NCBI GenBank assembly: GCA_021732745.1
Contig: JAKFUK010000001.1
Location: 1,004,931 to 1,068,930, forward strand
DNA: 64,000 nucleotides
Direction of reading: 5' to 3'
Source of the DNA: Nevskia sp.
Lineage (GTDB): Bacteria; Pseudomonadota; Gammaproteobacteria; Nevskiales; Nevskiaceae
The notes below the pieces were generated by a model, which saw only the letters and a program-made list of their open reading frames with translations, did no database searches and was not told the origin of the DNA. The position numbers were made by a program, and so were the translations under genes. Positions 42,784 to 52,098 of this stretch are shown here, one piece after another (the stretch's first letter is position 1; each line of letters starts with the position of its first letter).

Positions 42784-42859
42784 GTAGGGCGGCAATCCCT
42801 TGCCGCCGACCCGGCACACACGAACCGGGCAGCGTGTCGGCAAAGGATTGCCGACCTAC
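42784..42859. repeat. REP pair, family A (RAYT-associated type)
   Basis: gtagggcggcaatccc...ccgccgac (42784-42810) and gtcggcaaaggattgccgacctac (42836-42859), inverted to each other and GTAG-headed. Same family as the repeats flanking the transposase at 48949-49443. Confidence 0.85.
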
Positions 42860-42871
42860 GATCCAGGCAGA

Positions 42872-45616
42872 TCAGAACTCGGTCCAGGTATCGCCACCAT
42901 TCGACCGTGCTGCCTTCGGCGCGCTGGCCGGACGGCGCAGCACATTGCTCGATGGCGTCGGTGCCGGCTTGCCGCGTGCCGGTGCCGCCTGCTGCGGACG
43001 ACCACCCTGCACCGGACGGCGCTGCTCGCGCATCGGCACTTCCTGCCCGCCGGCGAGCGTGAACTGCGACACCGCCGTCGACAGGTTGCCGGCCTGGTCT
43101 TCCATCGACCGGGCCGCTGCCGAGGCTTCCTCGACCAGTGCCGCGTTCTGCTGGGTGACCTGATCCATCTGGGTGATGGCCTTGTTGATCTGATCAATCC
43201 CGCTGGACTGCTCCTGCGAAGCCGCCGAAATCTCGGCCATGATGTCGGTGACCCGCTTCACGCTCGTCACGATCTCTTCCATGGTCTTGCCGGCCTGTTC
43301 GACCAGCTTGGTGCCGTTGCCGACCTTTTCGACCGAATCGCCGATCAGGGTCTTGATCTCCTTGGCCGCCGAGGCCGAACGCTGGGCGAGGCTGCGCACT
43401 TCCGCCGCCACCACCGCAAAGCCCCTGCCCTGTTCACCAGCACGGGCCGCTTCAACGGCGGCGTTCAGCGCCAGGATGTTGGTCTGGAAAGCGATGCCGT
43501 CGATGACGCTGATGATGTCGACGATCTTCTTCGACGAATCGTTGATCGCGGTCATCGTGGTCACCACCTGGCCGACCACCTGGCCGCCCTTGATCGCGAC
43601 ATCCGAAGCACCGAGTGCAAGCTGATTGGCCTGGCGGGCGTTCTCGGCGTTCTGCTTCACCGTGCTGGTCAGTTCTTCCATCGACGACGCGGTTTCTTCG
43701 AGCGATGCCGCCTGCTCTTCGGTGCGCTGCGACAGGTCGAGGTTTCCGGCGGCGATCTCGCCCGCTGCGACGTTGATGGTGTCGGTCGCGGTCTTGATCT
43801 GGGTGATGATCTCGGTCAGCTGGGCAACGGTGGCATTGGAGTCGTTCTTCAGCTGGCCGAAGGTGCCGTAGTACTCGTTGTCGATGGTTTCGGTCAGATC
43901 GCCCTTGGCCAGCGCGCTGAGCACGCGAACCACTTCGTTCAAACCGACGCTGGAGGTTTCCAGCAACTGATTGAGGTTTTCGCCGAGCATCTTGAAGAAA
44001 CCGTCCTTGCCCTTCATGTCGATGCGCTGCGTGAAGTCACCGTTGGCAGCCGCGGACACGATGCTGCTGACCTCGTTCTCGACCGCCACTTCCAGGGTCC
44101 GATCCTTCCACTCGACCACGGCCCCCAGACGATCGCCTGCGGCATTGATGATCGGTGCGGCGATCAGCGAGAAAGTGCGGCCGCCGACCACGATCTGGGT
44201 GCGATGGGTTTCGCGGAACGTCGACAGCATCCGCGCCTGATGCTCCGGATGCTTGTGGAAGACGTCGATCTTGGCGTTGTCGAGCTTGCGGGCATCGAAG
44301 TTCGGCAGCGCCTTGCGGATATCGCTTTCGGCGGCGACCATCATCTCCTTCACCGCGCCGTTCATGTAGACGATGTTGCGGTCGTTGTCGGCAATCATCA
44401 CGTTGGTGGTGACCGAATCCAGCGCCATCTTGATGCGCAGGTTCTCGTCGGCCACTTTCCGCTCGAAGGCCTGTGCGTCGGCGATGCCGTCAAGCATGGT
44501 GTTGATGCCGGAGCTCAGCGCCTCGATCTGGCCGGACTTGCCATCCATCGGGATGCGACGACTCAGATCGCCGGCACGCGCGGCAGCAACCACCGCTTCG
44601 GTCTCGGCCACGGCGCGCGTCATCGCTTCTTCGGCCAGCACGCGGGCGGTGATGTCGGTCGCGTACTTGACCACCTTGAAAGCCTTGCCGTCGGCATCGA
44701 GGATCGGGTTGTAGGTGGCTTCCAGCCAGATCACCCGGCTGCCCTTGCCGTGGCGCAGGTAGCGGCCGCCATCGAATTCGCCGCGGCCGAGCTTGTCCCA
44801 GAACGCGCGGTATTCGGCGGAGGTGCGCTGGCCCGGCTCGACGAACATGCTGTGATGCTGGCCGCGCACGTCGTCGATCGTGTAGCCGACGGTGTTCAGA
44901 AAGTTGGCATTGGCGGTCAGGATGCGGCCATCGAGCGTGAACTCGATGACCGCCTGCGCCTTGGAGATGGCCGCGAGCTGGCCCTCGGCATCGGCGGTCT
45001 TCAGACGCTGCTCGGTGACATCACTGGCATAGACCGCGACCTTGGCGACCGAGCCGTCGTCGAGGACCACCGGGTTGTAGTTGGCCTGCATCCAGATGTC
45101 GCGGCCTTCGCCGGTGCGATAGCGGTACTGGCCGGCCACGGCTTCGCCGCGCGCCAGACGATCCCAGGCGGTGCGCATCTCGGTACGGCTGCCGACATCA
45201 TCGGACTCGATCAGGCTGTGCCGCTGGCCGCGCAACTCGTTCATCGAGCGACCGATGGCACGCAGGAAATTGTCGTTGGCGGAAACGATGGTGCCGTCCG
45301 GCGTCAGTTCCAGATAGGCGCGCAGACGGCCGATGGCGGCGATGTGGGCGCGCGTGGCGGCCAGTTCGCGCATCAGTTCAGTCGTCGATACGGTCTTCGC
45401 GGCCTTCGGCGACACGCTGGCAGTCGACACCTTGCCGCGATTGACCAGGGCGGCGGTCTTCAGCGGCTTCTTGGCAGCCTTGGCGGCCGCCTTCGACACC
45501 AGCTTCGAGACCGGCTTCGGCGCAGGCTTGGCAACGGACTTCGGGGCCGCTTTCGGGGCCGGCTTGGCAACCGTCTTCACAGCGGATTTGGGGACGGACT
45601 TCAGTTGAGCTTTCAT
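42872..45616 (-). CDS. Soluble chemoreceptor with BdlA-type and Aer2-like heme PAS domains
   Basis: 914 residues. N-terminal 60 residues are Lys/Ala/Pro repeats ([18 protein letters not shown]) like histone H1. Then two BdlA-type PAS units, a HAMP ([20 protein letters not shown]), a third PAS resembling the heme PAS of Pseudomonas Aer2 ([26 protein letters not shown] with candidate heme His), two more HAMP-like units ([20 protein letters not shown]), and an MCP signalling domain. Ends DTWTEF, a docking pentapeptide. No TM. Likely aerotaxis/oxygen sensor. I chose ATG 45616; an earlier in-frame ATG (45670) would overlap the preceding small gene. Confidence 0.9.
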   Translation of the reverse strand: MKAQLKSVPKSAVKTVAKPAPKAAPKSVAKPAPKPVSKLVSKAAAKAAKKPLKTAALVNRGKVSTASVSPKAAKTVSTTELMRELAATRAHIAAIGRLRAYLELTPDGTIVSANDNFLRAIGRSMNELRGQRHSLIESDDVGSRTEMRTAWDRLARGEAVAGQYRYRTGEGRDIWMQANYNPVVLDDGSVAKVAVYASDVTEQRLKTADAEGQLAAISKAQAVIEFTLDGRILTANANFLNTVGYTIDDVRGQHHSMFVEPGQRTSAEYRAFWDKLGRGEFDGGRYLRHGKGSRVIWLEATYNPILDADGKAFKVVKYATDITARVLAEEAMTRAVAETEAVVAAARAGDLSRRIPMDGKSGQIEALSSGINTMLDGIADAQAFERKVADENLRIKMALDSVTTNVMIADNDRNIVYMNGAVKEMMVAAESDIRKALPNFDARKLDNAKIDVFHKHPEHQARMLSTFRETHRTQIVVGGRTFSLIAAPIINAAGDRLGAVVEWKDRTLEVAVENEVSSIVSAAANGDFTQRIDMKGKDGFFKMLGENLNQLLETSSVGLNEVVRVLSALAKGDLTETIDNEYYGTFGQLKNDSNATVAQLTEIITQIKTATDTINVAAGEIAAGNLDLSQRTEEQAASLEETASSMEELTSTVKQNAENARQANQLALGASDVAIKGGQVVGQVVTTMTAINDSSKKIVDIISVIDGIAFQTNILALNAAVEAARAGEQGRGFAVVAAEVRSLAQRSASAAKEIKTLIGDSVEKVGNGTKLVEQAGKTMEEIVTSVKRVTDIMAEISAASQEQSSGIDQINKAITQMDQVTQQNAALVEEASAAARSMEDQAGNLSTAVSQFTLAGGQEVPMREQRRPVQGGRPQQAAPARGKPAPTPSSNVLRRPASAPKAARSNGGDTWTEF

Positions 45617-45632
45617 GGACGTATCGCCGGGT

Positions 45633-45866
45633 TCAGTGCTGCGAGCGCGCTTCAGCGCGCGAAGTGGCATTCAGGGACTTGAGCAGGCTGTTGCCGAGCC
45701 AGGCACCGATCGCGATCGCGGCGACGATGACCAGCGACAGCAGACCGGCGCCGACCGCGCCATGCCCGTGGGCGAAGGCAGCGGTGGCAACGGTGGCGGG
45801 CAGCGCCGGCAGCAGGAACGCCGCCTTGCGCGAAATCGAATCAGTGGTCTGCGAGAGGTTCTTCAT
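45633..45866 (-). CDS. Small membrane protein between cheW and receptor
   Basis: 77 residues: a first hydrophobic stretch ([18 protein letters not shown]) followed by HGHG, then a TM segment ([24 protein letters not shown]) and a polar tail. It lies between cheW (26-base gap) and the Aer2-like receptor gene (16-base gap), so probably co-transcribed. Family not recognised; the first part may be a cleaved signal. Confidence 0.62.
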   Translation of the reverse strand: MKNLSQTTDSISRKAAFLLPALPATVATAAFAHGHGAVGAGLLSLVIVAAIAIGAWLGNSLLKSLNATSRAEARSQH

Positions 45867-45892
45867 GGCAAAACTCCGGGGGCGGGGGCGGT

Positions 45893-46408
45893 TTACTGCA
45901 GGGATTGCGACTGGGCATCCATCAGCGCCATGTCGGTCGAGGACATGAGCTTTTCGATGTCGATCAGGATCAGCATTCGCTCGTCGAGCGCACCCAATCC
46001 GGTGATGTAGGAGGTGTCGAGCGCACTGCCGAATTCCGGCGTGGGCTTGATCTGCTCGGGGCTGAGCTGGGTAACGTCGGAGACGCTGTCGACCACGATG
46101 CCGACGATGCGGCGCGCGATGTTCAGGATGATCATCACCGTGAACTCGTTGTAGGCGACGGTCGTCAGATTGAACTTGATGCGCAGGTCGATGACCGGAA
46201 CGATCGCGCCGCGCAGGTTGATCACGCCCTTGATGAAATCGGGCGAGCCGGGAATGCGAGTCACGGTGTCGTAGCCGCGAATCTCCTGGACCTTCAGGAT
46301 GTCGACGCCGTAGTACTCGGAGCCGAGGGTGAAGGTCAGCAGCTCGCTGCCGGCGGCGGAATGGGCGCTGGGCGCGCCGGGAAGCGTTGCTGCTGATGTC
46401 GGATTCAT
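45893..46408 (-). CDS. cheW: Chemotaxis coupling protein CheW (first copy)
   Basis: 171 residues from ATG 46408. CheW fold: [61 protein letters not shown], and [16 protein letters not shown] at the end. Links receptors to CheA. First gene of a probable unit cheW-small protein-Aer2-like receptor. Both a weak FliA-like site (GCCGTTTA) and a sigma54-like element lie upstream. Confidence 0.93.
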   Translation of the reverse strand: MNPTSAATLPGAPSAHSAAGSELLTFTLGSEYYGVDILKVQEIRGYDTVTRIPGSPDFIKGVINLRGAIVPVIDLRIKFNLTTVAYNEFTVMIILNIARRIVGIVVDSVSDVTQLSPEQIKPTPEFGSALDTSYITGLGALDERMLILIDIEKLMSSTDMALMDAQSQSLQ

Positions 46409-46448
46409 GGCGGTGGGCAACCTGTTGGGCGGGTGTCCCCCAGCTGGC

Positions 46449-46464
46449 TGCAAGTTCAAGGCCC
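46449..46464 (-). promoter_or_regulatory. Sigma54-like element before cheW
   Basis: Minus strand GGGCCTTGAACTTGCA: GG-N10-GC with TTGCA. The weakest of the four related elements; about 41 bases upstream of the ATG. Confidence 0.3.
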
Positions 46465-46522
46465 GACCGCGAGCGGCATTTTTCCGTTGATAAACGGCAA
46501 TCTGATCAAAGGCTTGTGACGG

Positions 46523-46556
46523 AAACGGCGAAGCCCCGGCGGTGAATCGCCGAGGC
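46523..46556. terminator. Strong GC-rich hairpin downstream of cheA
   Basis: gcgaagccccggcg / cgccgaggcttcgc with a 6-base loop and one mismatch. It lies after the end of the cheA on the minus strand. No T-run follows, so a terminator role is uncertain. Confidence 0.4.
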
Positions 46557-46576
46557 TTCGCTAAGGACTGCTTCCT

Positions 46577-46648
46577 GTGGGTCGGCCTTCAGGCCGACGG
46601 CGCAACCGTTTGCTGGCGGCGGCACCGTCGGCCTGAAGGCCGACCCAC
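46577..46648. repeat. Inverted REP pair, family D (gtgggtcggccttc type)
   Basis: Perfect 22-base arms at 46577-46598 and 46627-46648; each is itself a hairpin (gtcggccttcaggccgac). Confidence 0.85.
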
Positions 46649-46701
46649 ATGGTGTTGCCTTTCTCTGCGTTCTTGGCGTTCTCCGCGTGAGATCGCGGTT
46701 T

Positions 46702-48726
46702 TCAGGCAGCGGCCGCCTGACTCGAACTGCGCACCAACTCGCCAACATCGAGAATCAGCGCCACATGGCCATCGCCCATGATCGTGGCACCCGAGATGCA
46801 CGGCACCCGTCGGTAGTTGGCTTCGAGGTTCTTGATCACCACCTGTTGCTGGCCCACCAGTTCATCGACCAGCAGCGCCACCTTGCGGCCTTCCGATTCG
46901 AGCAGCACGAGGATGCCCTTGTGGGCCTCGCGTACCTGCGAATCGAGGCCAAACAGCCGCCACAGCGCGACCATCGGCACGTACTCGTTGCGCACCCGCA
47001 CCACCTGGCCGTTGCCGGCCACGGTCTTGACCTGTTCCGGCAGCGGTTGCAGCGATTCGACCACCGAATTCAGCGGCAGCACGAAGGTTTCGCCACCGAC
47101 GGCGACCGTCATGCCGTCGAGAATCGCCAGGGTCAGCGGCAGGCGGATCAGCGTGCGCGAGCCGCGTCCTGCATCGGAGAACAGTTCCACCTGCCCGCCC
47201 AGTGCCTGAATGTTCTTCTTGACCACATCCATGCCAACACCGCGGCCGGAAACGTCCGTCACCTTCTCGGCGGTCGAGAAACCCGGCGAGAAGATCAGTT
47301 GCCAGACTTCGCTGTCGGGCATCGTTTCCGCTTGTGCGGACGTGATCAGACCATTGGCCTGGGCCTTGGCGAGGATGCGGGCGCGATCCAGCCCGCGACC
47401 GTCGTCCGCCACTTCGATGACGATGTGGCCGCCGGCATGCGAGGCCGACAGCCGGATGGTGCCGCAGGCGTCCTTGCCGGCCGCGACGCGGGCATCGGGC
47501 AGTTCCACGCCGTGATCGAGCGAGTTGCGGACCAGATGATTGAGCGGATCGGTGATCTTTTCGATCACTGATTTATCGAGTTCGGTCTGCTCGCCGACCG
47601 TCACCAGCCGGACCTGCTTGTTGAGCTTGGCCGCCAGATCGCGGACCACGCGCGGGAAGCGGCTGAATACCGCTTCCATCGGCAGCATGCGGGTGGCCAT
47701 CACCGCCTCCTGAAGCATGCGGGTGTTGCGATCAAGCTGCGACAAGCCGTTCAGCAGCTTTTCGAACTGAACCGGGTCAAGGGTCGAGGCCTGCTGGGTC
47801 AGCATCGCCTGGGTGATCACCAGCTCGCCGACCAGATTGATCAGCGCGTCGATCTTTTCGGTGCCGACGCGGATCGAACCGCCGTCTGCGTTGTTTCGCG
47901 GCTGCGCGGCAGCCGGCGCGGCGGCAGGTGCCGCGACCGCTTCGGCCGGATTGCTGCGTACCAGCGACAGGACGGGCTTCACGGCCACAGGGGCTGCTTC
48001 AACCGCAGCCGCCAGCGGCAGGATCTCGATCAGCGCTTCGTCCTCGACCCAGGAAAACTGTTCGTCGACTTCGGCACGGCTCACGTCGCCGTGCAAGGTC
48101 AGATTCCAGGCCAGGTAGCAGGACTCGGCATCGGCGTCGGCGAAACTCGGCACTTGCGCGGTATCGGCCTCGACTTCGAGCCGGCCGAGCAGATCGAGCC
48201 CGCGAATGATCCGCAGCGGATCGTTGCCGCTGCGGAACAGGTCAGGCTTCGGCACGAAGCGGATCGTCCAGCCGGCGTTCACCGGCGGCGCTGCCACTTC
48301 AACCTTGGCGACCGCCACGGCAGCCGGCGCTTCACCGCTCAGCGCGCGGCTGATCTCGGCCTGTGTGGAGGTGACTGCGGCAGCATCGAATGGCGTGCCC
48401 TCGCGCGCCGAACCAAGCAGGCCGCGCAGCACGTCGACCACCCGCAGCAGCAGATCGACATCGCCCTGGGTGATCACCCGCTTGCCGGCGCGCATCTGGT
48501 CAAGCAGCGTTTCCACGCCATGCGTGTACTCGGCAACGCTGGAAAAGCCGAAAGTCGCCGCACCACCCTTGATCGAGTGCGCCGCGCGAAAGATGGTGTT
48601 GATGGTTTCGGAGTCGACGGCGGCGATGTCGAGCGCCAGCAGCGCGGTCTCCATCGAATCCAGACCTTCGAAACTCTCTTCGAAGAAGCTCTTGTGGAAT
48701 CGTTCCAGATCAATGCTCACGCGCAT
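46702..48726 (-). CDS. cheA: Chemotaxis histidine kinase CheA (second system)
   Basis: 674 residues from ATG 48726 (a GTG at 48720 has better ribosome-site spacing). P1 phosphotransfer His50 (FRAAHSIKGGAATFGF); a P2-like variable region (about 180-290); dimerisation P3; ATPase with N-box HLVRNSLDHGVELP, G1 DDGRGLD, and G2 GRGVGMDVVKKN; and a CheW-like P5. Grouped with cheW, the PAS receptors and cheR-D-B, so it probably runs a second receptor array. It differs from the other cheA at 53885. Confidence 0.92.
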   Translation of the reverse strand: MRVSIDLERFHKSFFEESFEGLDSMETALLALDIAAVDSETINTIFRAAHSIKGGAATFGFSSVAEYTHGVETLLDQMRAGKRVITQGDVDLLLRVVDVLRGLLGSAREGTPFDAAAVTSTQAEISRALSGEAPAAVAVAKVEVAAPPVNAGWTIRFVPKPDLFRSGNDPLRIIRGLDLLGRLEVEADTAQVPSFADADAESCYLAWNLTLHGDVSRAEVDEQFSWVEDEALIEILPLAAAVEAAPVAVKPVLSLVRSNPAEAVAAPAAAPAAAQPRNNADGGSIRVGTEKIDALINLVGELVITQAMLTQQASTLDPVQFEKLLNGLSQLDRNTRMLQEAVMATRMLPMEAVFSRFPRVVRDLAAKLNKQVRLVTVGEQTELDKSVIEKITDPLNHLVRNSLDHGVELPDARVAAGKDACGTIRLSASHAGGHIVIEVADDGRGLDRARILAKAQANGLITSAQAETMPDSEVWQLIFSPGFSTAEKVTDVSGRGVGMDVVKKNIQALGGQVELFSDAGRGSRTLIRLPLTLAILDGMTVAVGGETFVLPLNSVVESLQPLPEQVKTVAGNGQVVRVRNEYVPMVALWRLFGLDSQVREAHKGILVLLESEGRKVALLVDELVGQQQVVIKNLEANYRRVPCISGATIMGDGHVALILDVGELVRSSSQAAAA

Positions 48727-48868
48727 ACCTTCGATTCGATGTTGCAGCGGATGGGAGATGTCGGCTTCATGTCGGTCTCGGCGTGCGGCGACGGTGTGCA
48801 GGGCATCAGGCAAGGCGCATTCCAGCAAGCCGGGGGCGGATTCTTGACGCCCTCCACGCCCCCAGTTC

Positions 48869-48931
48869 GTAGGGCGGCAATCCCTTGCCGCCGAAGCGCA
48901 GAATGATGTCGGCAATGGATTGCCGACCTAC
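48869..48931. repeat. REP pair, family A, upstream of the RAYT transposase
   Basis: gtagggcggcaatccc-type unit (48869-48895) and gtcggcaatggattgccgacctac (48908-48931), inverted. It ends 17 bases before the transposase ATG. Confidence 0.88.
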
Positions 48932-48948
48932 TTCGGAAGGATTCGCCG

Positions 48949-49443
48949 ATGCCGAACTACATCCGCTACTACCTGCCCGGTCACCCGGTTTTCGTCACCC
49001 TGGTGACCCATCGGCGTCGACCTTGGCTCGCCGAACCCAGGCACGCCGAACAAGTGCTGTCAGCGATGCGCCGGGTCAAGTCGATGTACCCCTGCCTACA
49101 CCTTGCGCATGTCCTGATGCCGGATCACCTGCACTGGATGCTGAAACCAGCAGATGGAGATTTCTCGCGGATCATCGCTGCGGTCAAACGCGAGGTTGCG
49201 TGGCGGATGAAGCTGAAAGAGGCGCTCTGGCAACCGTGCTTCCATGATCACGTGATTCGCGACGAAATGGATTTCCAGCGTCATCTCGATTATCTGCACT
49301 ACAACCCAGTGAAGCATGGACAGGTCAACCGTGCGGCAGATTGGCCATTCAGCTCGTTTCAGGCTTGGGTCGATCGAGGGCGCTATGAAGCGGATTGGGG
49401 AACGACCGAGCCGGACGATATCCGGGAAATGGCCCTTGATTGA
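48949..49443 (+). CDS. REP-associated tyrosine transposase (RAYT, IS200/Y1-HUH family)
   Basis: 164 residues. HUH motif His60-x-His62 (VLMPDHLHWML) and catalytic Tyr near 115 (LDYLHYNPVKHG). FHDHVIRDEMDFQRHLDYLHYNPV is typical of RAYTs, which nick GTAG-headed REP hairpins and spread them. Flanked on both sides by family A REP pairs, which fits a self-contained REPtron. It is inserted, opposite in strand, between cheA and the HDOD gene. Confidence 0.92.
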   Translation: MPNYIRYYLPGHPVFVTLVTHRRRPWLAEPRHAEQVLSAMRRVKSMYPCLHLAHVLMPDHLHWMLKPADGDFSRIIAAVKREVAWRMKLKEALWQPCFHDHVIRDEMDFQRHLDYLHYNPVKHGQVNRAADWPFSSFQAWVDRGRYEADWGTTEPDDIREMALD

Positions 49444-49450
49444 GCGCGTT

Positions 49451-49518
49451 GTCGGCAAGGGATTGCCGACCTACCGTGACGGGCTGAATCCGTAGGGCGG
49501 CAATCCCTTGCCGCCGAC
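49451..49518. repeat. REP pair, family A, downstream of the RAYT transposase
   Basis: gtcggcaagggattgccgacctac (49451-49474) and gtagggcggcaatccc-type unit (49492-49518). Confidence 0.88.
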
Positions 49519-49522
49519 GGCT

Positions 49523-50737
49523 TCAGGCCGCTGCCGACTCGACGCTGTCCAGCGCCGCCACCCACTGCGGCAACGTGTCGATGGCACCGGTGCGGCTCAG
49601 CCAGTCGCTGTCGACGCGGGCCAGCAGCGGATCGAGATTGACGGCGGACAGTCCTTCGCTGCGCGCGTGCTCGATGCCATCGGCAACGTGGATGGCACCG
49701 GCGATGCCGAGTTGGGTATCGCCGAGCAGGGCTGGGGAATGATGGAAGGCCACCGCTTCGACCAGCGCTGGCGGCAGGCCCCAGAGCACCAGCAGATGGG
49801 CACCGATTTCTGCGTGCGTGCAGGCGAAAACCTGCTGTTCGGCTTCGTGCAGCGGAATCGCCAGACGCCGGGACAGCCCGCTGGCGCGCGAGAAGGCTTC
49901 CGGCATCGACACCGCCAGCACCACGCGGCCGATGTCGTGAAGCATGCCGGCACAGTAGGCAGTGCGGCTGGATTCGCGATCGGTCAGCAGGCTCGCGGCG
50001 ATGGTGCCGACGCGCTGCGAATGCTGCTGCACCGCGTCGAGCGAAAACCCGACCGGCGAGCACAGCTTGGACATTGCCCGGAACATCTCGGTACAAGCGA
50101 CCAGGTTGCGAATCGGCTCGAAACCGAGATAGGTCACCGCTTCGCGAATGTTGGTGATCCGCCGCGACAGCCCGAAATACGCGGAATTGACCAGTTGCAG
50201 CAGGCGCGCGGTCATCGACATGTCCTGCTCGATGATGGTCGCCACCGACTTCGGCGTGGCGCGGCCGCTGTCGAGTTCCTGACTGAGCAGTTGATACAGG
50301 CGCGGCACCGCCGGCAGGCTTTTCAGCGAGCCCAGCGAGGCCATCACGCCGTTGGAATAGAGCTTGGCCTGGAGTGCGCAAGCGCGCGTCACCACTTGGC
50401 GCAGATGCAGCGGGTCGAAGGGCTTGGCGAGAAACTGATGCGCCACCGGCAGCGCTTTCATGACCACGTCCTGGCGCGTTTCGGCACTCAGGATCAGGCG
50501 CACCATCGCCGGCCAGCGGTCGCGGCACTTGTGCAGCAGGCCGCTGCCATCGAAGCCGCTGGCGGCACTGCCGAGTTCGGAGACGACGACGTCGAAGCGT
50601 TCGCTGTCGAGCAGCTTCAACGCGGCATCACTGCCGGCCACGAACACCATCTGCCAGTCATCGAACAGCGGCTTGAGACGCGCTTCGAGCGTCGCCAGCG
50701 GCGCAGCACTCGCATCGACAAACAGCACTCGAATCAT
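49523..50737 (-). CDS. HDOD-domain protein with degenerate receiver
   Basis: 404 residues. Residues about 1-120 have a receiver fold, but the phospho-acceptor position reads VVVSELG (Glu in place of Asp) and the acidic pair is reduced to VDAS, so it probably cannot be phosphorylated normally. Then an HDOD domain (IIEQDMSMTARLLQLVNSAYFGLSRRI; AGMLHDIGRVVLA). Such proteins act in signalling with chemotaxis or c-di-GMP systems; target unknown. Last of the unit STAS-CheY-HDOD. Confidence 0.87.
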   Translation of the reverse strand: MIRVLFVDASAAPLATLEARLKPLFDDWQMVFVAGSDAALKLLDSERFDVVVSELGSAASGFDGSGLLHKCRDRWPAMVRLILSAETRQDVVMKALPVAHQFLAKPFDPLHLRQVVTRACALQAKLYSNGVMASLGSLKSLPAVPRLYQLLSQELDSGRATPKSVATIIEQDMSMTARLLQLVNSAYFGLSRRITNIREAVTYLGFEPIRNLVACTEMFRAMSKLCSPVGFSLDAVQQHSQRVGTIAASLLTDRESSRTAYCAGMLHDIGRVVLAVSMPEAFSRASGLSRRLAIPLHEAEQQVFACTHAEIGAHLLVLWGLPPALVEAVAFHHSPALLGDTQLGIAGAIHVADGIEHARSEGLSAVNLDPLLARVDSDWLSRTGAIDTLPQWVAALDSVESAAA

Positions 50738-50762
50738 GATCCGGGCTCCGAACGGCGAAAGA

Positions 50763-51128
50763 TCAGCCCAGCACGCGCTGGATGGTGGCGATCAGCTGGT
50801 CCGGATTGAACGGCTTGACCAGCCAGCCGGTGGCACCGGCGGCCTTGCCTTCGGCCTTCTTTTCGGGTGTGGACTCGGTGGTCAGCATCAACAGCGGCGT
50901 GAACTTGTAGTCGGCCAGCGTGCGCAGGTTCTTGACCAGGGTCAGGCCGTCCATGTTCGGCATGTTGACGTCGGCCAGCACCAGCTTGAATTTCTCTTTC
51001 TGCGCCAGTTTCAGCGCCACCTCGCCGTCTTCCGCTTCGGCAACGTCGAAGCCGGCGGACTTGAGCGTGAAGGCGACCATCTGGCGCATCGAGGCGGAAT
51101 CATCAACAGCAAGGACGCGGAGGCTCAT
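50763..51128 (-). CDS. CheY-like response regulator (single receiver)
   Basis: 121 residues. Acidic pair VDDS, phospho-acceptor Asp53 (VLADVNMPNMDG), Thr in MLTTES, Lys in LVKPFNP. Overlaps the STAS gene stop/start region by 4 bases (ATGA). Probably the regulator paired with the cheA at 46702 or with the STAS/HDOD proteins rather than the motor CheY, which is encoded next to cheZ. Confidence 0.9.
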   Translation of the reverse strand: MSLRVLAVDDSASMRQMVAFTLKSAGFDVAEAEDGEVALKLAQKEKFKLVLADVNMPNMDGLTLVKNLRTLADYKFTPLLMLTTESTPEKKAEGKAAGATGWLVKPFNPDQLIATIQRVLG

Positions 51129-51478
51129 GACAGTTCCCGGGCGAGTTCGAGGGTGGAGTTCAGACCCAGCACGCGAGCGGCGGCGTGCAGGGCTGCGGAG
51201 GGTTCATGCCAGACGGTGCTCCGTCCGGCGGTCTTGCGGTCGCGGCAGAACATCAGGAACAGCTGCATGGCACTGGTGTGGATGCGCTGCACCTGGCTAC
51301 CGTCGAGGGTCACGCTGGTGTCGTCGAGACGCGCAGCGAGCTGTGCCCGGAGGTTGCCGGTCTCGTCGATGCCGGCATCGGCGGGGATGCTCAGCATCGC
51401 CAGCACGTCGGTGGCGACCGCAGCCTTGCGGCGCGAGCGCTTCGCAGGCTTGGGCGAGGATTCAGGAGATTCGTTCAT
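51125..51478 (-). CDS. STAS-domain protein
   Basis: 117 residues from ATG 51478. N-terminal basic, low-complexity segment (SSPKPAKRSRRKAA), then a STAS-like fold (TSVTLDGSQVQRIHTSAMQLFLMFC). The Ser in HTSAMQ is at the position of the phosphorylatable Ser/Thr of anti-sigma antagonists. Coupled to the CheY-like gene. Small STAS proteins of this kind occur beside chemotaxis genes; the partner is unknown. Confidence 0.75.
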   Translation of the reverse strand: MNESPESSPKPAKRSRRKAAVATDVLAMLSIPADAGIDETGNLRAQLAARLDDTSVTLDGSQVQRIHTSAMQLFLMFCRDRKTAGRSTVWHEPSAALHAAARVLGLNSTLELARELS

Positions 51479-51536
51479 CGGATTGATCAAGGGCCTGGAC
51501 CGGATGCGGGTGGAGCGTGGCAACGACGGAAATCAT

Positions 51537-51552
51537 TCAAGTCCTGTTCCCG
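51537..51552 (-). promoter_or_regulatory. Sigma54-like element before the STAS-CheY-HDOD unit
   Basis: Minus strand GGGAACAGGACTTGAA. Same motif as at 42657 but with GA instead of GC at -12. About 59 bases upstream of the STAS ATG. Confidence 0.33.
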
Positions 51553-51571
51553 ACCGGGTGCCGGAATGCCG

Positions 51572-52054
51572 TCAGGCCGCGCGTGCCATGTTCAAGGCCG
51601 GCGACAGCACCGACACCAGCACATCGGCGTCGAGCAGGGTCAGCAGCTCGCCGGGCCGTGAAACCACGCCCATCACGCCCGAGGTCGACGCCTGGCCGCC
51701 GGTGGCCGGTGCACGCTTGATCGCGCCTTCGGCAATGCGACGGACATCGACCACGCGATCGACTCTCAGCCCCACCGATTCGCCGTGGCCATCGACCACC
51801 ACACAGCAGACCGGCGAGGCCACCGGCCGTGGCGTCAGCCCGAGGCGCAGGCGCAGGTCGAGAATGGTGACGATGGCACCGCGCAGATTGGCGACACCGA
51901 GGATCTGCGGCACTGCGCCGGGTACCGATTCGATTTCGGTGTCGGCCAGCACTTCCTGCACTTTGAGGATTTCCAGGCCGTAGAGCTGGCCCGCGAGTTC
52001 GAAGGTGACCCAGCGGCTGGAGTCGTCCTGGGCGCGGCGGATGTTCATGGGCAT
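51572..52054 (-). CDS. cheW: Chemotaxis coupling protein CheW (second copy)
   Basis: 160 residues. WVTFELAGQLYGLEILKVQEVL, VANLRGAIVTILDLRLRLGL, GESVGLRVDRVVDVRRI, LLTLLDADVLV: complete CheW fold. Follows motC-motD, as in pseudomonad che clusters where cheW ends the operon; the ParA/ParC genes often found between them are missing here. Confidence 0.93.
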   Translation of the reverse strand: MPMNIRRAQDDSSRWVTFELAGQLYGLEILKVQEVLADTEIESVPGAVPQILGVANLRGAIVTILDLRLRLGLTPRPVASPVCCVVVDGHGESVGLRVDRVVDVRRIAEGAIKRAPATGGQASTSGVMGVVSRPGELLTLLDADVLVSVLSPALNMARAA

Positions 52055-52098
52055 GGCGGTGATGACTCGTTGGCAAACGGTTCGGGCAATCAGGGCGT

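Noticed and set aside
39243..45682. Very long plus-strand ORFs (1306 and 960 residues) opposite the two PAS receptors
   Set aside because: They are antisense shadows of high-GC coding sequence; the minus strand encodes coherent PAS/MCP domains with motifs, while the plus-strand products are low-complexity His/Asp/Val-rich repeats.
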